DNA of 15,000 nt from Botryococcus braunii (GCA_002005505.1 MVGU01001897.1:5001-20000), one strand, 5' to 3'. Positions 1 through 8,402 are shown, counted from the first letter of the stretch. The notes: generated by a model from the letters alone, not told the origin. Made by a program: numbers and translations.

Positions 1-317
1 CATCATGCATCCGCAGTTACGGGCACCGGCATCTGGTCGACCCGCGATACTCGACAACATTCAGGCAGCACTCGGACCCCCCATAAAGAATAAATTTGGC
101 TTACAAGCTTCAAGTACAACGTAATACATGTCCTGAATCGCGTGGCACGCCTGTACCTTGCGCTGTTCGCAGACATTGCCCGTGAAATTCCTCGAAGTTG
201 CGACCTTCCGAACGCCCATTTCGACATATTTTGAATACATGCGGTAAAAACATTCTCTAAAAAGCTATAGCACATGCAATATGGCGATGTCCTACTGGCA
301 GCATACTGACATGTTCT

Positions 318-333
318 GCAACATATATGTTGC
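318..333. repeat. Perfect 16-bp palindrome
   Basis: GCAACATATATGTTGC reads the same on both strands with no spacer. The bases just outside do not pair. It could be a binding site for a dimeric protein or chance in AT-rich DNA; no function is inferred. Confidence 0.6.
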
Positions 334-587
334 CTGACTTGGCAATACATACATCTTGTGTCATACAACTGCTGCACAGCTCAATATATGGTGCAAGTGT
401 ACATGTTGTCATCAACTGTACATGTCTGCACCAGTGAGCACTGCACAAATATGTGTGCCCTTCCCAAATTTGTACCACAAGTCTGCAGACGCGGCAAACC
501 CAGGTGGACAAGTACATAATGCTTGCCATAGTTTCTGACTATATTGTGAATGATTGTCCAACCTAGTTGTACTGAGATACCACGATT

Positions 588-617
588 CAGACCCCGGTTG
601 GGCAGACCCAGGTTGGG
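588..617. repeat. Two tandem 15-bp units
   Basis: CAGACCCCGGTTGGG at 588-602 is followed directly by CAGACCCAGGTTGGG at 603-617, matching at 14 of 15 positions. The CAGACCC of the second unit (603-609) also pairs with GGGTCTG at 624-630, so the single strand could form a small stem. Confidence 0.65.
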
Positions 618-661
618 TTGACAGGGTCTGTCCAATTCGACAACTGCAATTCCAATCACCA

Positions 662-709
662 AACTATTGTAAAGGAAAACTATTTTAAAGGCACACTATT
701 GTAACTCAA
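662..709. repeat. Three tandem 16-bp units
   Basis: Units start at 662, 678 and 694 with an exact period of 16 bp and the core AACTATTGTAAAGG. Unit 2 matches unit 1 at 14 of 16 positions, and unit 3 at 12 of 16. This is a short, degenerate minisatellite. Some non-LTR elements end in short tandem repeats, but no link to element A can be shown. Confidence 0.7.
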
Positions 710-800
710 AAGTGAAATATATCCAGTCTCAGGCCTATGACCCCGATGCCGGTATAGTCACGTGTATTTTGCTATTCACTTCCGGAAGGATTCTGAACGT

Positions 801-860
801 TCCTGTATCTTCGATATTATAATAGCATATTCCTGTATCTTGGACATTGTAATAGAATTA
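801..860. repeat. Two tandem 30-bp units
   Basis: Both units begin TCCTGTATCT (801-810 and 831-840). Aligned without gaps, the second 30 bases match the first at 24 positions. It lies in the AT-rich flank below element A. Function unknown. Confidence 0.65.
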
Positions 861-917
861 GTACTTAATTAACTACGAATTCGCGCATATTTGTCCTACA
901 CACTCGTAGGGAAAGTA

Positions 918-3296
918 CTAACTAACTCCCCACAATTGCTGGTCAATGTCGACCGGCTGGAAGTTCACCTTAATCCCAAATTTAAACCCCAGGATCCTCC
1001 GGAGTGTCCCATATATGTATATACTCCCATGAGCTTCATATACATGTATTAGAAGAATTATTACATAATTTATACTTATAAAGGGTAACTTTATAAGTAC
1101 CGAGATTGAGTTGCTCTCATATGAGGACTTCCTTTTACTTACATAAGAGGAAATCACCCCCCGCACCACAGAAGCCAGCGCTGCTGGCAGAGCAACAGGC
1201 ACCCCCGTAACCTGTACTCGAACGCCCACCCCCCCATAGGGTAATCGCGCCGCCAACTGCCGCCCAACAGCCCGGGCAATCGCAAAGCTGATGCGCCGAT
1301 GCGTAGAAAACCAGACAAGGTCTTCATGCGTAACTAGCGCCTGATTAACCATGCCTTGGAGCCGCTTCAAGAACTCCTCCGCCGCCGAATCCAACCCCCC
1401 CAATGTCTCAAATGCAAAGGGGCGGAAAACGACACGGGGGGCTGTCTGAGGAGAACCTCCCGGTACGAGGCCAGCTTGCCAGCCGCAGCCCGCGCCGCCG
1501 CCCCCCCCCCCCCCCGGCAGAAAGGCCCCACCACCAGCCAAATTAGAAGCGGCAAGTGGAGAGGTTCCCACCACATCAACATAGAGATCCCGGCCCCCAT
1601 CCCAATCAAGAAAGACCAAGTCCGGCCGACGCGTCTCAAAACCCACAACCCGAACCGGAAGAGGCGGTTCCCGGGTGACGACCGCCTCCACCTCCTTCCC
1701 TATCCGAAACAACATATCCCGCACCGCGTTATGGCGATAGGTGACCGCCACCCCGCGACCGACCATGCATTGGACCGCGTGGTCCCCAAACCGATCCATG
1801 TCCTGACCACACCGGGGACATGGAGCCCCCCCTGGGAACATGGGAATAAGGAGCTGATACCGAAGCCGACACCGGAACTCGATGTTGGCCATGACCTGGC
1901 CCATGCGCTCCACCGGGAGGGCTTGGAGCCACCCCGAGGCATGAGGGCGGGCCGCCGAGTTGAGGACCTGAATGAGACGTTCCTGAGCGGGCAACGCGAG
2001 TAGGGTTCGCCGACGAATGTTTGAAAGAAGCTCAACCAGCTTGCGTTGGACATCTGTATCAAGGAACGCCTCATCGAGAAGCTCCCAATCGAAATCGGGG
2101 CAAACGTCAAGGAAAGACAAGCGCGCCTCCTCAACGGCCGTAGACACGGGCACCTCCCAACCCGCCAGGACCTCTTCCTGGACGCGTTGGGTCTGCAGGA
2201 CGGAAGCTAAGAAGGCCACTGGCAAAATGTCCTCAGCCCTAACAATCCCCAAGCCCCCAGCTGAAAGGGGTAGGGCGGCTATCTCCGCCTGCAGAGAGCC
2301 GAAGCCAGGCCCCCCCGCCACCACAATGCGCCGGAGGGAGGAATGAAGGGCGTCATCAAAGACAGCTACGCCCTCCGCAACCGCACGGGTAGGAGAACAG
2401 CGCAATACATGCACCATCCTGCACAAGCCCATGCAAGCACGGAGCAACAGGAGCTCCACCTGCGGGTCGTCGAGCAGAGCCAGCCTGTCCATGGTTCGGG
2501 CCACCTCAATGGCCTTATCGCCAACGAATGCCGAAACAAACACCCTGGACGCCGACAGCAGACCGCCCAAAAGACGAACCCCCAAATCACGATTTTGACA
2601 AAGTTCCTCGGGGAAACCATCCTCCCGCCGAGGGTCAAATGACGGCCACCAAAGGAGGGATTTCCTAAGATTGAGGCGGATGCCCCACCGGGGCCCCTCT
2701 GAAATGAGCTGCTCCAAATACCCCCGCAAGACACAGGTATCCCCAATGACACTACCGTCATCCAAGTACCAACCCTGCAAGATCCCCTCAAAGCGCTCCG
2801 CAAGCGATAAAATAAAGGGGTGAATCGCGAAAGCAAACAAAAGTGGGGCCAGAGGGTCGCCTTGGTAGACGCCTGTCGTGGCGGACACCCCGAAATGCCC
2901 AACAAACAGATGAGCCTCTCCCCCATAACAAGACCACACGTAAGGCCACAGCGCCGGGCACAAAGCCCTTATTTGCGCAAGGAATGTGGCCCTGGAAATT
3001 AAGTTGAAAGCATTCACAAAATCAAGTTGCAACATGGACAGGGAATGATCGTCCTGACGGGCCTCAACCACCCGGTTGAACGAGTGGACAAGGGCCTCCG
3101 CCCCACCACGAACCCCCACCCCAACTTGCAGCGGCCGCAGATAGGGCCCTACTGCCGGCAGAGCGGCACGGACCGCAATTTTAGACGCCAAACGCCTAAA
3201 TATGCTCCCTACCGCGATAGGGCGAAGCCCCCCTTGAGGCTTGAGGAGGGGGGTGATCGCGCCTCCGACCCAGAAGGGCCGGATACCAACCGGCAT
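918..3296 (-). CDS. Element A RT plus CCHC and restriction-like endonuclease part
   Basis: Frame of 792 codons continuing in the same frame as the upstream part after a single TAG. The ATG at 3296 is only the first Met after that stop, not a natural start. RT signs: GGLRPIAVG near residues 22-30, catalytic Asp in LQLDFVNAFN (D92), GVYQGDPLAPLLF (142-154) and YLDD (177-180). A knuckle C493-x2-C496-x9-H506-x3-C510 follows, then RRPDL (D559) and YVDVVG (D574), which fit the PD...D part of a PD-(D/E)XK nuclease. The following segment (about 594-620) is odd, rich in Gly, Cys and Trp. A neighbouring frame there encodes a more credible stretch containing GKLASYREV, while residues from about 621 (RVVFRPFAFETLGG) look normal again. 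Beyond about residue 720 the frame runs into AT-rich DNA and is probably not genuine protein. Function: reverse transcription and target nicking; this copy is likely defective. Confidence 0.8.
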   Translation of the reverse strand: MPVGIRPFWVGGAITPLLKPQGGLRPIAVGSIFRRLASKIAVRAALPAVGPYLRPLQVGVGVRGGAEALVHSFNRVVEARQDDHSLSMLQLDFVNAFNLISRATFLAQIRALCPALWPYVWSCYGGEAHLFVGHFGVSATTGVYQGDPLAPLLFAFAIHPFILSLAERFEGILQGWYLDDGSVIGDTCVLRGYLEQLISEGPRWGIRLNLRKSLLWWPSFDPRREDGFPEELCQNRDLGVRLLGGLLSASRVFVSAFVGDKAIEVARTMDRLALLDDPQVELLLLRACMGLCRMVHVLRCSPTRAVAEGVAVFDDALHSSLRRIVVAGGPGFGSLQAEIAALPLSAGGLGIVRAEDILPVAFLASVLQTQRVQEEVLAGWEVPVSTAVEEARLSFLDVCPDFDWELLDEAFLDTDVQRKLVELLSNIRRRTLLALPAQERLIQVLNSAARPHASGWLQALPVERMGQVMANIEFRCRLRYQLLIPMFPGGAPCPRCGQDMDRFGDHAVQCMVGRGVAVTYRHNAVRDMLFRIGKEVEAVVTREPPLPVRVVGFETRRPDLVFLDWDGGRDLYVDVVGTSPLAASNLAGGGAFLPGGGGGGGAGCGWQAGLVPGGSPQTAPRVVFRPFAFETLGGLDSAAEEFLKRLQGMVNQALVTHEDLVWFSTHRRISFAIARAVGRQLAARLPYGGVGVRVQVTGVPVALPAALASVVRGVISSYVSKRKSSYESNSISVLIKLPFISINYVIILLIHVYEAHGSIYIYGTLRRILGFKFGIKVNFQPVDIDQQLWGVS
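1073..1099. repeat. Perfect 11-bp inverted repeat, 5-nt loop
   Basis: TACTTATAAAG (1073-1083) is the exact reverse complement of CTTTATAAGTA (1089-1099), with a 5-nt loop GGTAA. It lies about 40 bp downstream, on the minus strand, of the point where the GC-rich coding part of element A ends. It could be a 3'-UTR stem-loop of the kind some non-LTR reverse transcriptases recognise on their own RNA, or a palindrome unrelated to the element. The pairing is seen directly; the role is inference. Confidence 0.65.
1436..1515 (-). pseudogene. Out-of-frame segment of element A endonuclease between homopolymers
   Basis: On the minus strand this stretch starts in a run of 15 G (1501-1515) and ends in a run of 6 C (1436-1441). 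Between them the main frame gives atypical sequence, while the shifted frame reads AAARAAAGKLASYREVLL. That includes a Lys (codon 1475-1477) four residues before a Tyr, placed where the nuclease family has its catalytic Lys after the PD...D residues. The simplest reading is two compensating 1-nt slips at homopolymers, either real mutations or assembly errors. Confidence 0.6.
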
Positions 3297-3305
3297 ATAT
3301 GCCTC

Positions 3306-4583
3306 CTATATAGCTCCTCTAAAAACCGCATTGAGGAGGGAAGTGAGACCGTCAAGCACCAGAGACCCCGCGCCATGAGCGGGGGGGCCTAAGACATCCA
3401 GAAGGTGACGCACCCGAAGCCCATCCCGCCCGTATGCTGTGCCCACCTTAAAAGTTCGTAGGGCCCCTACAACATCCCCCCTGGAACAAAACAATGGGGG
3501 AGAAGGAATGTCCTCCCCATCAAGGACCTCCAAAGGATCCCTAGGTGGAAACAATGTCTGGACTTCAGCCGCCGTGCTAGCCGTGAAGGGAGCCACAGCA
3601 CTAGGCTGAAGATGGCGGACAGCCGCCCCAAAATGCCCCTCACTAACCAGCCTCTTGACTTTATCCCGAACCCGGTCCTCACCATTGAGAGGGCCAGACC
3701 TGAAAAGGGATGGAGAAGGAGCCATAAGCAATTCGTGGATGACGTCATCATAATGGCCCGACGACCATAGCTCCGCTCTCCGCCGAATGAGATTATGGGA
3801 CGCGGTAGCCCGCCCTCGACCGGAGGGCTGGTCAACGCAATCCCGCCCCTCAAGGTGGAGGCCATGTGTCCCCAACAGACAAGTGGGTAACAACAGCAAA
3901 CGGACCCATGCCTCTACGGAATTTGTGGACACAACGTCCGTGAGGGCCAACCGTAGTAACTCAGCCCACACAAGACGAACACTCCTAGGGATGTTCCGGA
4001 AGGTCGGCTGACCCTTCGAGAATACCCTGTAAAGAGTTTCAATGGTGCACAACCCCGAAGCAGGAGGAAGGCTAGGAAGAGGCCCTCCTAATTCGCCGCC
4101 GGCGGCGAAAACGCCTCCAGGGCCAGGGGTCCCCATATCCAAGGACGCATTGTCGCACCCCGCAGGGGGAACCCCTCGGACAGGAGCACAAGGGGGGAGA
4201 GAAGCTTGTAGAGGCAAGCCATCCTCAGGAAACCCCGGAAAGAGGTGACGGAACTGTCCGGCATCATCACCACGAGGGTCCCCGCAAAAGGAGTAACAAG
4301 CCCCATCCACTGAGCGACATTGCCGCCGGCCAAACGCATGAGAACGCAAACAATGCCCACAAAGCCAACGACGGGCTTGAGAGAACAGAAGAACGAGCTG
4401 AGCACGGAGAGGGCCAGAGGCCAAATGCCTCTCCCACAGGGCCCGATGTCCGATGTCCAAAAAATGCTTGTTGTGCAGGTGCTGGACCACACCGTCCGCA
4501 CTCTTAAAACAAGCGGCCCGACAAGAATCAGAGCCCACCAGAGGGCAACGGTAGCCCTCAATGCTGTGATCAACACACGACAT
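3306..4583 (-). CDS. Element A N-terminal part: zinc finger and linker before RT
   Basis: The first ATG is at 4583. A TTG two codons further up would also be open, and a TGA precedes it closely. Counting residues from that TTG (residue 1), residues 15-42 form a finger-like C...C...H-x4-H cluster ending HLHNKH, and a second Cys-rich patch (C77, C80, H84, C91, C98) follows. N-terminal fingers in R2-type elements bind the target DNA. The middle (about 190-250) carries an IPRSVRLVWAELL-type helical region seen in relatives, and the end (about 375-427) leads into the RT. The frame ends at a TAG (3306-3308) followed in the same frame by GAG GCA TAT ATG, so this part and the RT part were one protein. 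No residues seem lost at the break: a single substitution would explain it. Confidence 0.75.
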   Translation of the reverse strand: MSCVDHSIEGYRCPLVGSDSCRAACFKSADGVVQHLHNKHFLDIGHRALWERHLASGPLRAQLVLLFSQARRWLCGHCLRSHAFGRRQCRSVDGACYSFCGDPRGDDAGQFRHLFPGFPEDGLPLQASLPPCAPVRGVPPAGCDNASLDMGTPGPGGVFAAGGELGGPLPSLPPASGLCTIETLYRVFSKGQPTFRNIPRSVRLVWAELLRLALTDVVSTNSVEAWVRLLLLPTCLLGTHGLHLEGRDCVDQPSGRGRATASHNLIRRRAELWSSGHYDDVIHELLMAPSPSLFRSGPLNGEDRVRDKVKRLVSEGHFGAAVRHLQPSAVAPFTASTAAEVQTLFPPRDPLEVLDGEDIPSPPLFCSRGDVVGALRTFKVGTAYGRDGLRVRHLLDVLGPPAHGAGSLVLDGLTSLLNAVFRGAI

Positions 4584-4589
4584 GTGCAA

Positions 4590-5746
4590 TAACAGAGTTC
4601 ATTGGGACGCCACAAGCAGAGGAGGAGAAAATGGATGCCAGGGAATACCCCCGGAAACCGAAGAGAGAACTTGACTGGGGAAGAAAGACCACCCACCGAG
4701 GCCTCGAATGAAGAGATGACGTCCCAATAAAATGAAATGCAGGTGCCGAAAGGGCACGGCTGCTTGAGTAGAAAGACCGAAGAAGAAGGAAGAATATGCA
4801 AGCCAACGAGGCTCCGAGTGAAAAGAGACCGCCCAACGAGGCGATGAAACCAAAAAAGTAAAGAACGGAACAGAAGGCGGCGAAGACAAAATGACCAGAA
4901 GAATAAAATAGAAGCTGTAGACGGAAAGCGGTGAGACCAAAGCCAAGCGGAGGGAGCGCAAGCAGAGCCGAGTCTAGGAAGGCACAACCCGCCTCACTGA
5001 ACGAAGAGGATGAAGAAATATTGCAATAAAATAGACCAGCCAAGAAACAAGGCGTCACCGTGGAAACAACACCCTGTAGACCCTGGGGAGCCGTTCGGCC
5101 TGTATCATACCAGACCATAAGCGTCGCAACCCCGGCCCAGCGCTCTAGAAAACCCCAACAAAATTGGGAGAGCCCGGCTCCTAGGATCTACAGAGTGGTA
5201 GAGGACGTGGAAATTGTGTGGAAGCCTGAAATGTGTAAGAAGAGTCCAACCAAAAATCCCGGAACGAAGGGAAAACGCCGACTGTGGCAGAAGATGGAAT
5301 GAAAAGGATAGCTATGGTCGACACAGACCAAAAACACAAACGGCGGTCCAGGGACTGGTGGAAGGACACGGAAGAAAGGACCACTTCGCAAGCTGTGGAA
5401 GGCCGCGCCCAGGTAGGACTCTGGCGTAGCTAGTGTGGCTTGCGGACTGACTCTTATTCTCAAATTGCTGTTGCTGCTGTTGCTACAATTCACTTCGCTG
5501 AAATATTTGCCTAGGATATCCGTTCAACTGACCCCGGTACCTCCAGCCTGAGTGAATCACTTCCTTTCCGAACCGAATCCATTTGGCAGGGAGAAAGAAA
5601 GAATTACATCAACCCAGCCCAAAGGGCATGATGAGATGTTAACGAACAAACCATCGGTATATGAGAACCTAGTTGAAAGAATATTATGACACAGATAACC
5701 ATACTAATATCTGGATACTGAAAATGAAAAAGAAAAAATGGCCAAG
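4590..5746. other. Noncoding stretch between elements A and B
   Basis: By position it contains the 5' untranslated part of element A and the 3' end of element B; the junction is not visible. From about 4600 to 5400 the plus strand is purine-rich, so the minus strand has few stop codons and all three minus frames stay open for long distances with low-complexity Leu/Ser/Phe-rich translations. I treat those as compositional artefacts. A degenerate direct repeat (4693-4727 and 4803-4836) and a short GCT/GTT run (5465-5484) are present. No poly(A) tract marking the 3' end of B and no RNA gene were found. Confidence 0.55.
4693..4836. repeat. Degenerate direct repeat, 110-bp offset
   Basis: The stretch starting CCACCGAGGCCTCGAATGAA at 4693 resembles the one starting CCAACGAGGCTCCGAGTGAA at 4803; both run on to a CCCAA about 32-35 bases later. 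The match is imperfect with a small gap. It may be a remnant of repeated 5'-UTR units, which some LINEs use as promoters, but only two copies are clear. Confidence 0.4.
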
Positions 5747-5870
5747 TCACCGCCGCTGACACACTTGACGGGCCTGGAATGCATCAAATATAAAATTAAT
5801 AACCGCAACCTGATCCTCTTGCCAGATGAAATTACGTAGTGACCACGAGTGGGACAAGAATAAATGTGGA
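5747..5870 (-). pseudogene. Frame-shifted C-terminal tail of element B RT protein
   Basis: The RT frame stops at TAA 5832-5834. One nucleotide over, a frame stays open from about 5870 to TGA 5747-5749 and reads as plausible protein with motifs SLRNFIWQEDQ and FDAFQARQVC. That suits the tail that usually follows the HC-P-A-L finger in LINE proteins (tail position is family knowledge, match is by eye). A single-base indel near ERYST would explain the early stop. The alternative is a chance open frame of about 40 codons. Confidence 0.5.
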
Positions 5871-8396
5871 ATAGCGTTCCTGAACCTGAGCAAGTGCAGG
5901 GCAATGAAACACAAAATGATGCTCATCCCCCACCGCTATGCCACACATGTCACATACACGTTCTGAACGTGGGATATGGGTGCGTCTTCCTACATCTATA
6001 GGTAAGTCATGGACTCCAAGACGAAACTTAAAAAATTCCCTAACGCGCCTAACACTAACTGGCACAGAAAACAGTATTTCACGTTGAATCGGCCTTGTTC
6101 GGGCAAACCATCGAAGGTAAGTGCATAATTGGGGGTCCTTAGGTGCTAGTCTAGGAGAGATGTGCAATCCCTCATCCGAGAGCCGCTGGGCATTAGTGAG
6201 TATTGCCCTCAAAGTATCCATGTCCACCCCATGAGGACTATGACAGTCCACCGGATAGGGGTACCCAAGTTTTACCAAGGCACGCATGAACGACCCTGCC
6301 CAAGTTGAGCTATGTGTTGTGACACCATAGTAGCATGAGTCCCTAAGAATACTCGCATACATGTGATCCTCTGGGAGGTCACAGAGAGAATTCCAAAACG
6401 TTGCCATGCGCTTCAACCATTGATGTCGCAGTGGGCGGATGCCTAGCTCACAAAGAAGGACATCTGTTCTCACCGTGCGCCGGACCCCAATGATCATGCG
6501 CAGCATACTGATAAAGTCATTTTCCAAATTTTTCACCGAAGTCCCACACAAGGGCTTGGGGAAAGTGTGCACACCCCAAATTTCACATGCGTACGACGCG
6601 GTGGGGACAACACATGTTAAAAAGAGCCGAACAAGGATCCCAATTGAGACCGAACAATCAAGGTTACCATATCGCTGTTGTACTGAGGACCACGCCCCCC
6701 ACATCTTCCCTCGTAGATGACCAAATGTTTCACCCACACCTGCCACTGAAGAAATAACGATCCCTAGGTGGCGACACTGTGTAACCACTTTTAAGGGTGC
6801 CCCCTTATATGTGCATGGTTGACTATGAAGGTCTATGGCACCCTCAGGAAACACCATTGCGAGGCACTTACTGTCTTGTATTTCCATGAAGGTCAAGGCA
6901 CACCATTCTGCCACAGCCTGTAATAAACACTGCATTGCCATCCAAGTGGTGGCCAGTAACTTGAAATCATCTGCGTACCCTAGAATGGGCACGTGACGTC
7001 CATCTCGAGTTTTTGGACCCATGTTTGGACACCTTGCCTCAATATATCGTATCAGACCATCTGAAAATACCCCGAATAAAGTGGGACTTAGTGGTGATCC
7101 CTGTGTGATGCCTGCTCGAGGTTTATTCAATTCCCCATAAGTACCCCCTATCGATAGTGTAATGTCCGCATCCTCATAGAGTGATTTGATGGCCTCTAAG
7201 ATTCTACCATTAACCCCCACACGACGCAACGACTCCCATAAAAGCTCTCGAGGGACCCTATCATATGCTTTAGAGATGTCTAACTTACACAATATTAGTG
7301 GACTTTCTGGAGTTGCCCTATCAATAAAATGTTGGAGTGCAAAGAGCTGGTGCAGGGTGGAGAACCCCGGGCGAAACCCGACTTGTGCTTCACATCTGTA
7401 CTTCAGACTTTCAAGGTGTTCCACAAGTCTATCGTTGAGAAGGGTGGCATATAAACGCATAACCGGTTCCGGTACATCTATGGGACGATAGTTTGTCGGA
7501 TCTAAAACACTCTTTCCACTATCCTTCAAAACAGGAGTTACTTTTAACACGTTGTGCCCCCTAGGAATGCTACCAGAGATGAACATACCATTCAACACAG
7601 CTAATAGCGTAGGTGCCAAAACATGTGGATTCCTTGTGCCGTCCGGCTCCAAGGGCCTTTGAGCTTTTTGAAGCAGCTCAGCAGGGTATCCTTCGAACCC
7701 ATAACTTCTCCCATTTTTCAATTTCATCAAGCCTTGTTCTACCTCCACAATTGTAAATGGCTGGTTGGAGATTTCTCCTCTATCATTTACCAGTGGGTAT
7801 GCTATCGGTGATAATGTGGTATGGTCTATGATATTACGCGATGGTCTAACTCCTACTAGATTCTTCATAAATGTGTCCCATGCATCATGTGACAGTAGTG
7901 GGACTGGTAGCCCTACAGGAGCCCCCCTAAATAACTGCCAAAACCGACGGGGGTTTACATGAAACATATTCAACCTTTCTTGCAACTGGGTCAGTGACCA
8001 TATACGTTTTTGAGAACGCACATATGAGTGATATTTGCGTTCCAGTAGCCGCACCTCTTGAAATTGATACCGATATTGCCGACCTGCTTTCCTCCATTCC
8101 CTTTTTAATCGTTGACATTCTTCATTAAAGAACGGCTTTCGAAATCTACCTTGTCCCTTACGCCGAATACGTAATGGCATCCCTGCCTCACTAGCAGCGT
8201 TCACCACCACTTCTGAAAGACCATCTAATGCTTGTGTCAAGTTACCTTCATTAGCCATGTGAATGCATTCATTCAATCTTGTATGAACTCGTTCTAAATT
8301 TTCAACATAAGGAATTCTTAACGCCCTTTGCCAATCAATGGCCCGAATAACTCTCTCAGAAAGCCCATCTTGTTGTACATGAGAGGGGCCGGACAT
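5832..8396 (-). CDS. Element B reverse transcriptase (ORF2, RT and finger part)
   Basis: An uninterrupted 854-codon frame. Residues 1-240 are the charged linker between endonuclease and RT. RT blocks: NYRPIDV (302-308), AQVGFRPGFSTLHQ (337-350), catalytic Asp in KLDISKAYD (D373), AGITQGSPLSPTLF (428-441) and YADD (474-477). A connection region follows, then a finger C815-x2-C818-x8-H827-x4-C832 near the end. The enzyme copies its own RNA at a nick made by its endonuclease. The ATG at 8396 is the first Met after the TAG at 8403-8405, in the same frame as the upstream endonuclease and only two codons from it, so one ORF2 protein is likely the ancestral product. No other stop interrupts the RT, so the copy is fairly young. 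The end is early by about 28 codons if the tail at 5747 is real. Confidence 0.9.
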   Translation of the reverse strand: MSGPSHVQQDGLSERVIRAIDWQRALRIPYVENLERVHTRLNECIHMANEGNLTQALDGLSEVVVNAASEAGMPLRIRRKGQGRFRKPFFNEECQRLKREWRKAGRQYRYQFQEVRLLERKYHSYVRSQKRIWSLTQLQERLNMFHVNPRRFWQLFRGAPVGLPVPLLSHDAWDTFMKNLVGVRPSRNIIDHTTLSPIAYPLVNDRGEISNQPFTIVEVEQGLMKLKNGRSYGFEGYPAELLQKAQRPLEPDGTRNPHVLAPTLLAVLNGMFISGSIPRGHNVLKVTPVLKDSGKSVLDPTNYRPIDVPEPVMRLYATLLNDRLVEHLESLKYRCEAQVGFRPGFSTLHQLFALQHFIDRATPESPLILCKLDISKAYDRVPRELLWESLRRVGVNGRILEAIKSLYEDADITLSIGGTYGELNKPRAGITQGSPLSPTLFGVFSDGLIRYIEARCPNMGPKTRDGRHVPILGYADDFKLLATTWMAMQCLLQAVAEWCALTFMEIQDSKCLAMVFPEGAIDLHSQPCTYKGAPLKVVTQCRHLGIVISSVAGVGETFGHLRGKMWGAWSSVQQRYGNLDCSVSIGILVRLFLTCVVPTASYACEIWGVHTFPKPLCGTSVKNLENDFISMLRMIIGVRRTVRTDVLLCELGIRPLRHQWLKRMATFWNSLCDLPEDHMYASILRDSCYYGVTTHSSTWAGSFMRALVKLGYPYPVDCHSPHGVDMDTLRAILTNAQRLSDEGLHISPRLAPKDPQLCTYLRWFARTRPIQREILFSVPVSVRRVREFFKFRLGVHDLPIDVGRRTHIPRSERVCDMCGIAVGDEHHFVFHCPALAQVQERYSTFILVPLVVTT

Positions 8397-8402
8397 AGCT
8401 AG

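Larger units (their letters stand above)
1..917. other. AT-rich noncoding stretch with short repeats
   Basis: No convincing gene is visible. The open frames here are short, lack recognisable motifs and overlap each other on both strands. The stretch holds three small tandem repeats (588-617, 662-709, 801-860), a perfect 16-bp palindrome (318-333) and a loose inverted repeat (390-432). Its base composition differs clearly from the GC-rich element A that begins above about 1140. It may be host DNA, the 3' untranslated part of element A, or an older unrecognisable repeat; the sequence alone does not decide. Confidence 0.6.
1137..4583 (-). mobile_element. Element A: non-LTR retrotransposon with restriction-like endonuclease
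   Basis: Coding span of a LINE-type retroelement transcribed to the left. On the minus strand the order is an N-terminal C2H2-type finger, an RT with a YLDD box, a CCHC knuckle, then a PD-(D/E)XK-like endonuclease. This is the architecture of R2/NeSL/HERO/Utopia-like elements, which nick DNA with the C-terminal endonuclease and prime reverse transcription at the nick. The body is GC-rich, unlike its flanks. True ends are not visible: no poly(A), target-site duplication or known target sequence is seen. The low end given is where the GC-rich coding stops, and the high end is the first good ATG. An in-frame TAG at 3306-3308 and frameshifts near 1436-1515 make it probably inactive. Clade assignment needs a phylogeny. 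Confidence 0.8.

Noticed and set aside
257..662. Small minus-strand frames in the left flank
   Set aside because: They overlap in several frames, are short and Cys-rich without pattern, and the region is repeat-bearing AT-rich DNA.
662..709. CRISPR-like array
   Set aside because: The units are contiguous without spacers, few and degenerate; the window is eukaryotic.
1356..2003. 215-codon plus-strand open frame inside element A
   Set aside because: It is antisense to the RT/endonuclease coding region, has no recognisable motif and exists because the GC-rich strand has few stop codons.
4088..5118. Three long overlapping minus-strand frames upstream of element A
   Set aside because: All three frames are open at once and translate to low-complexity Leu/Ser/Phe-rich sequence, as expected from a pyrimidine-rich strand. 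One also overlaps the credible zinc-finger frame.
5465..5484. GCT/GTT microsatellite as the 3' end of element B
   Set aside because: Some LINEs end in short repeats, but this run is only about 20 bp, imperfect, and roughly 260 bp beyond the coding end with no duplication to support a boundary.
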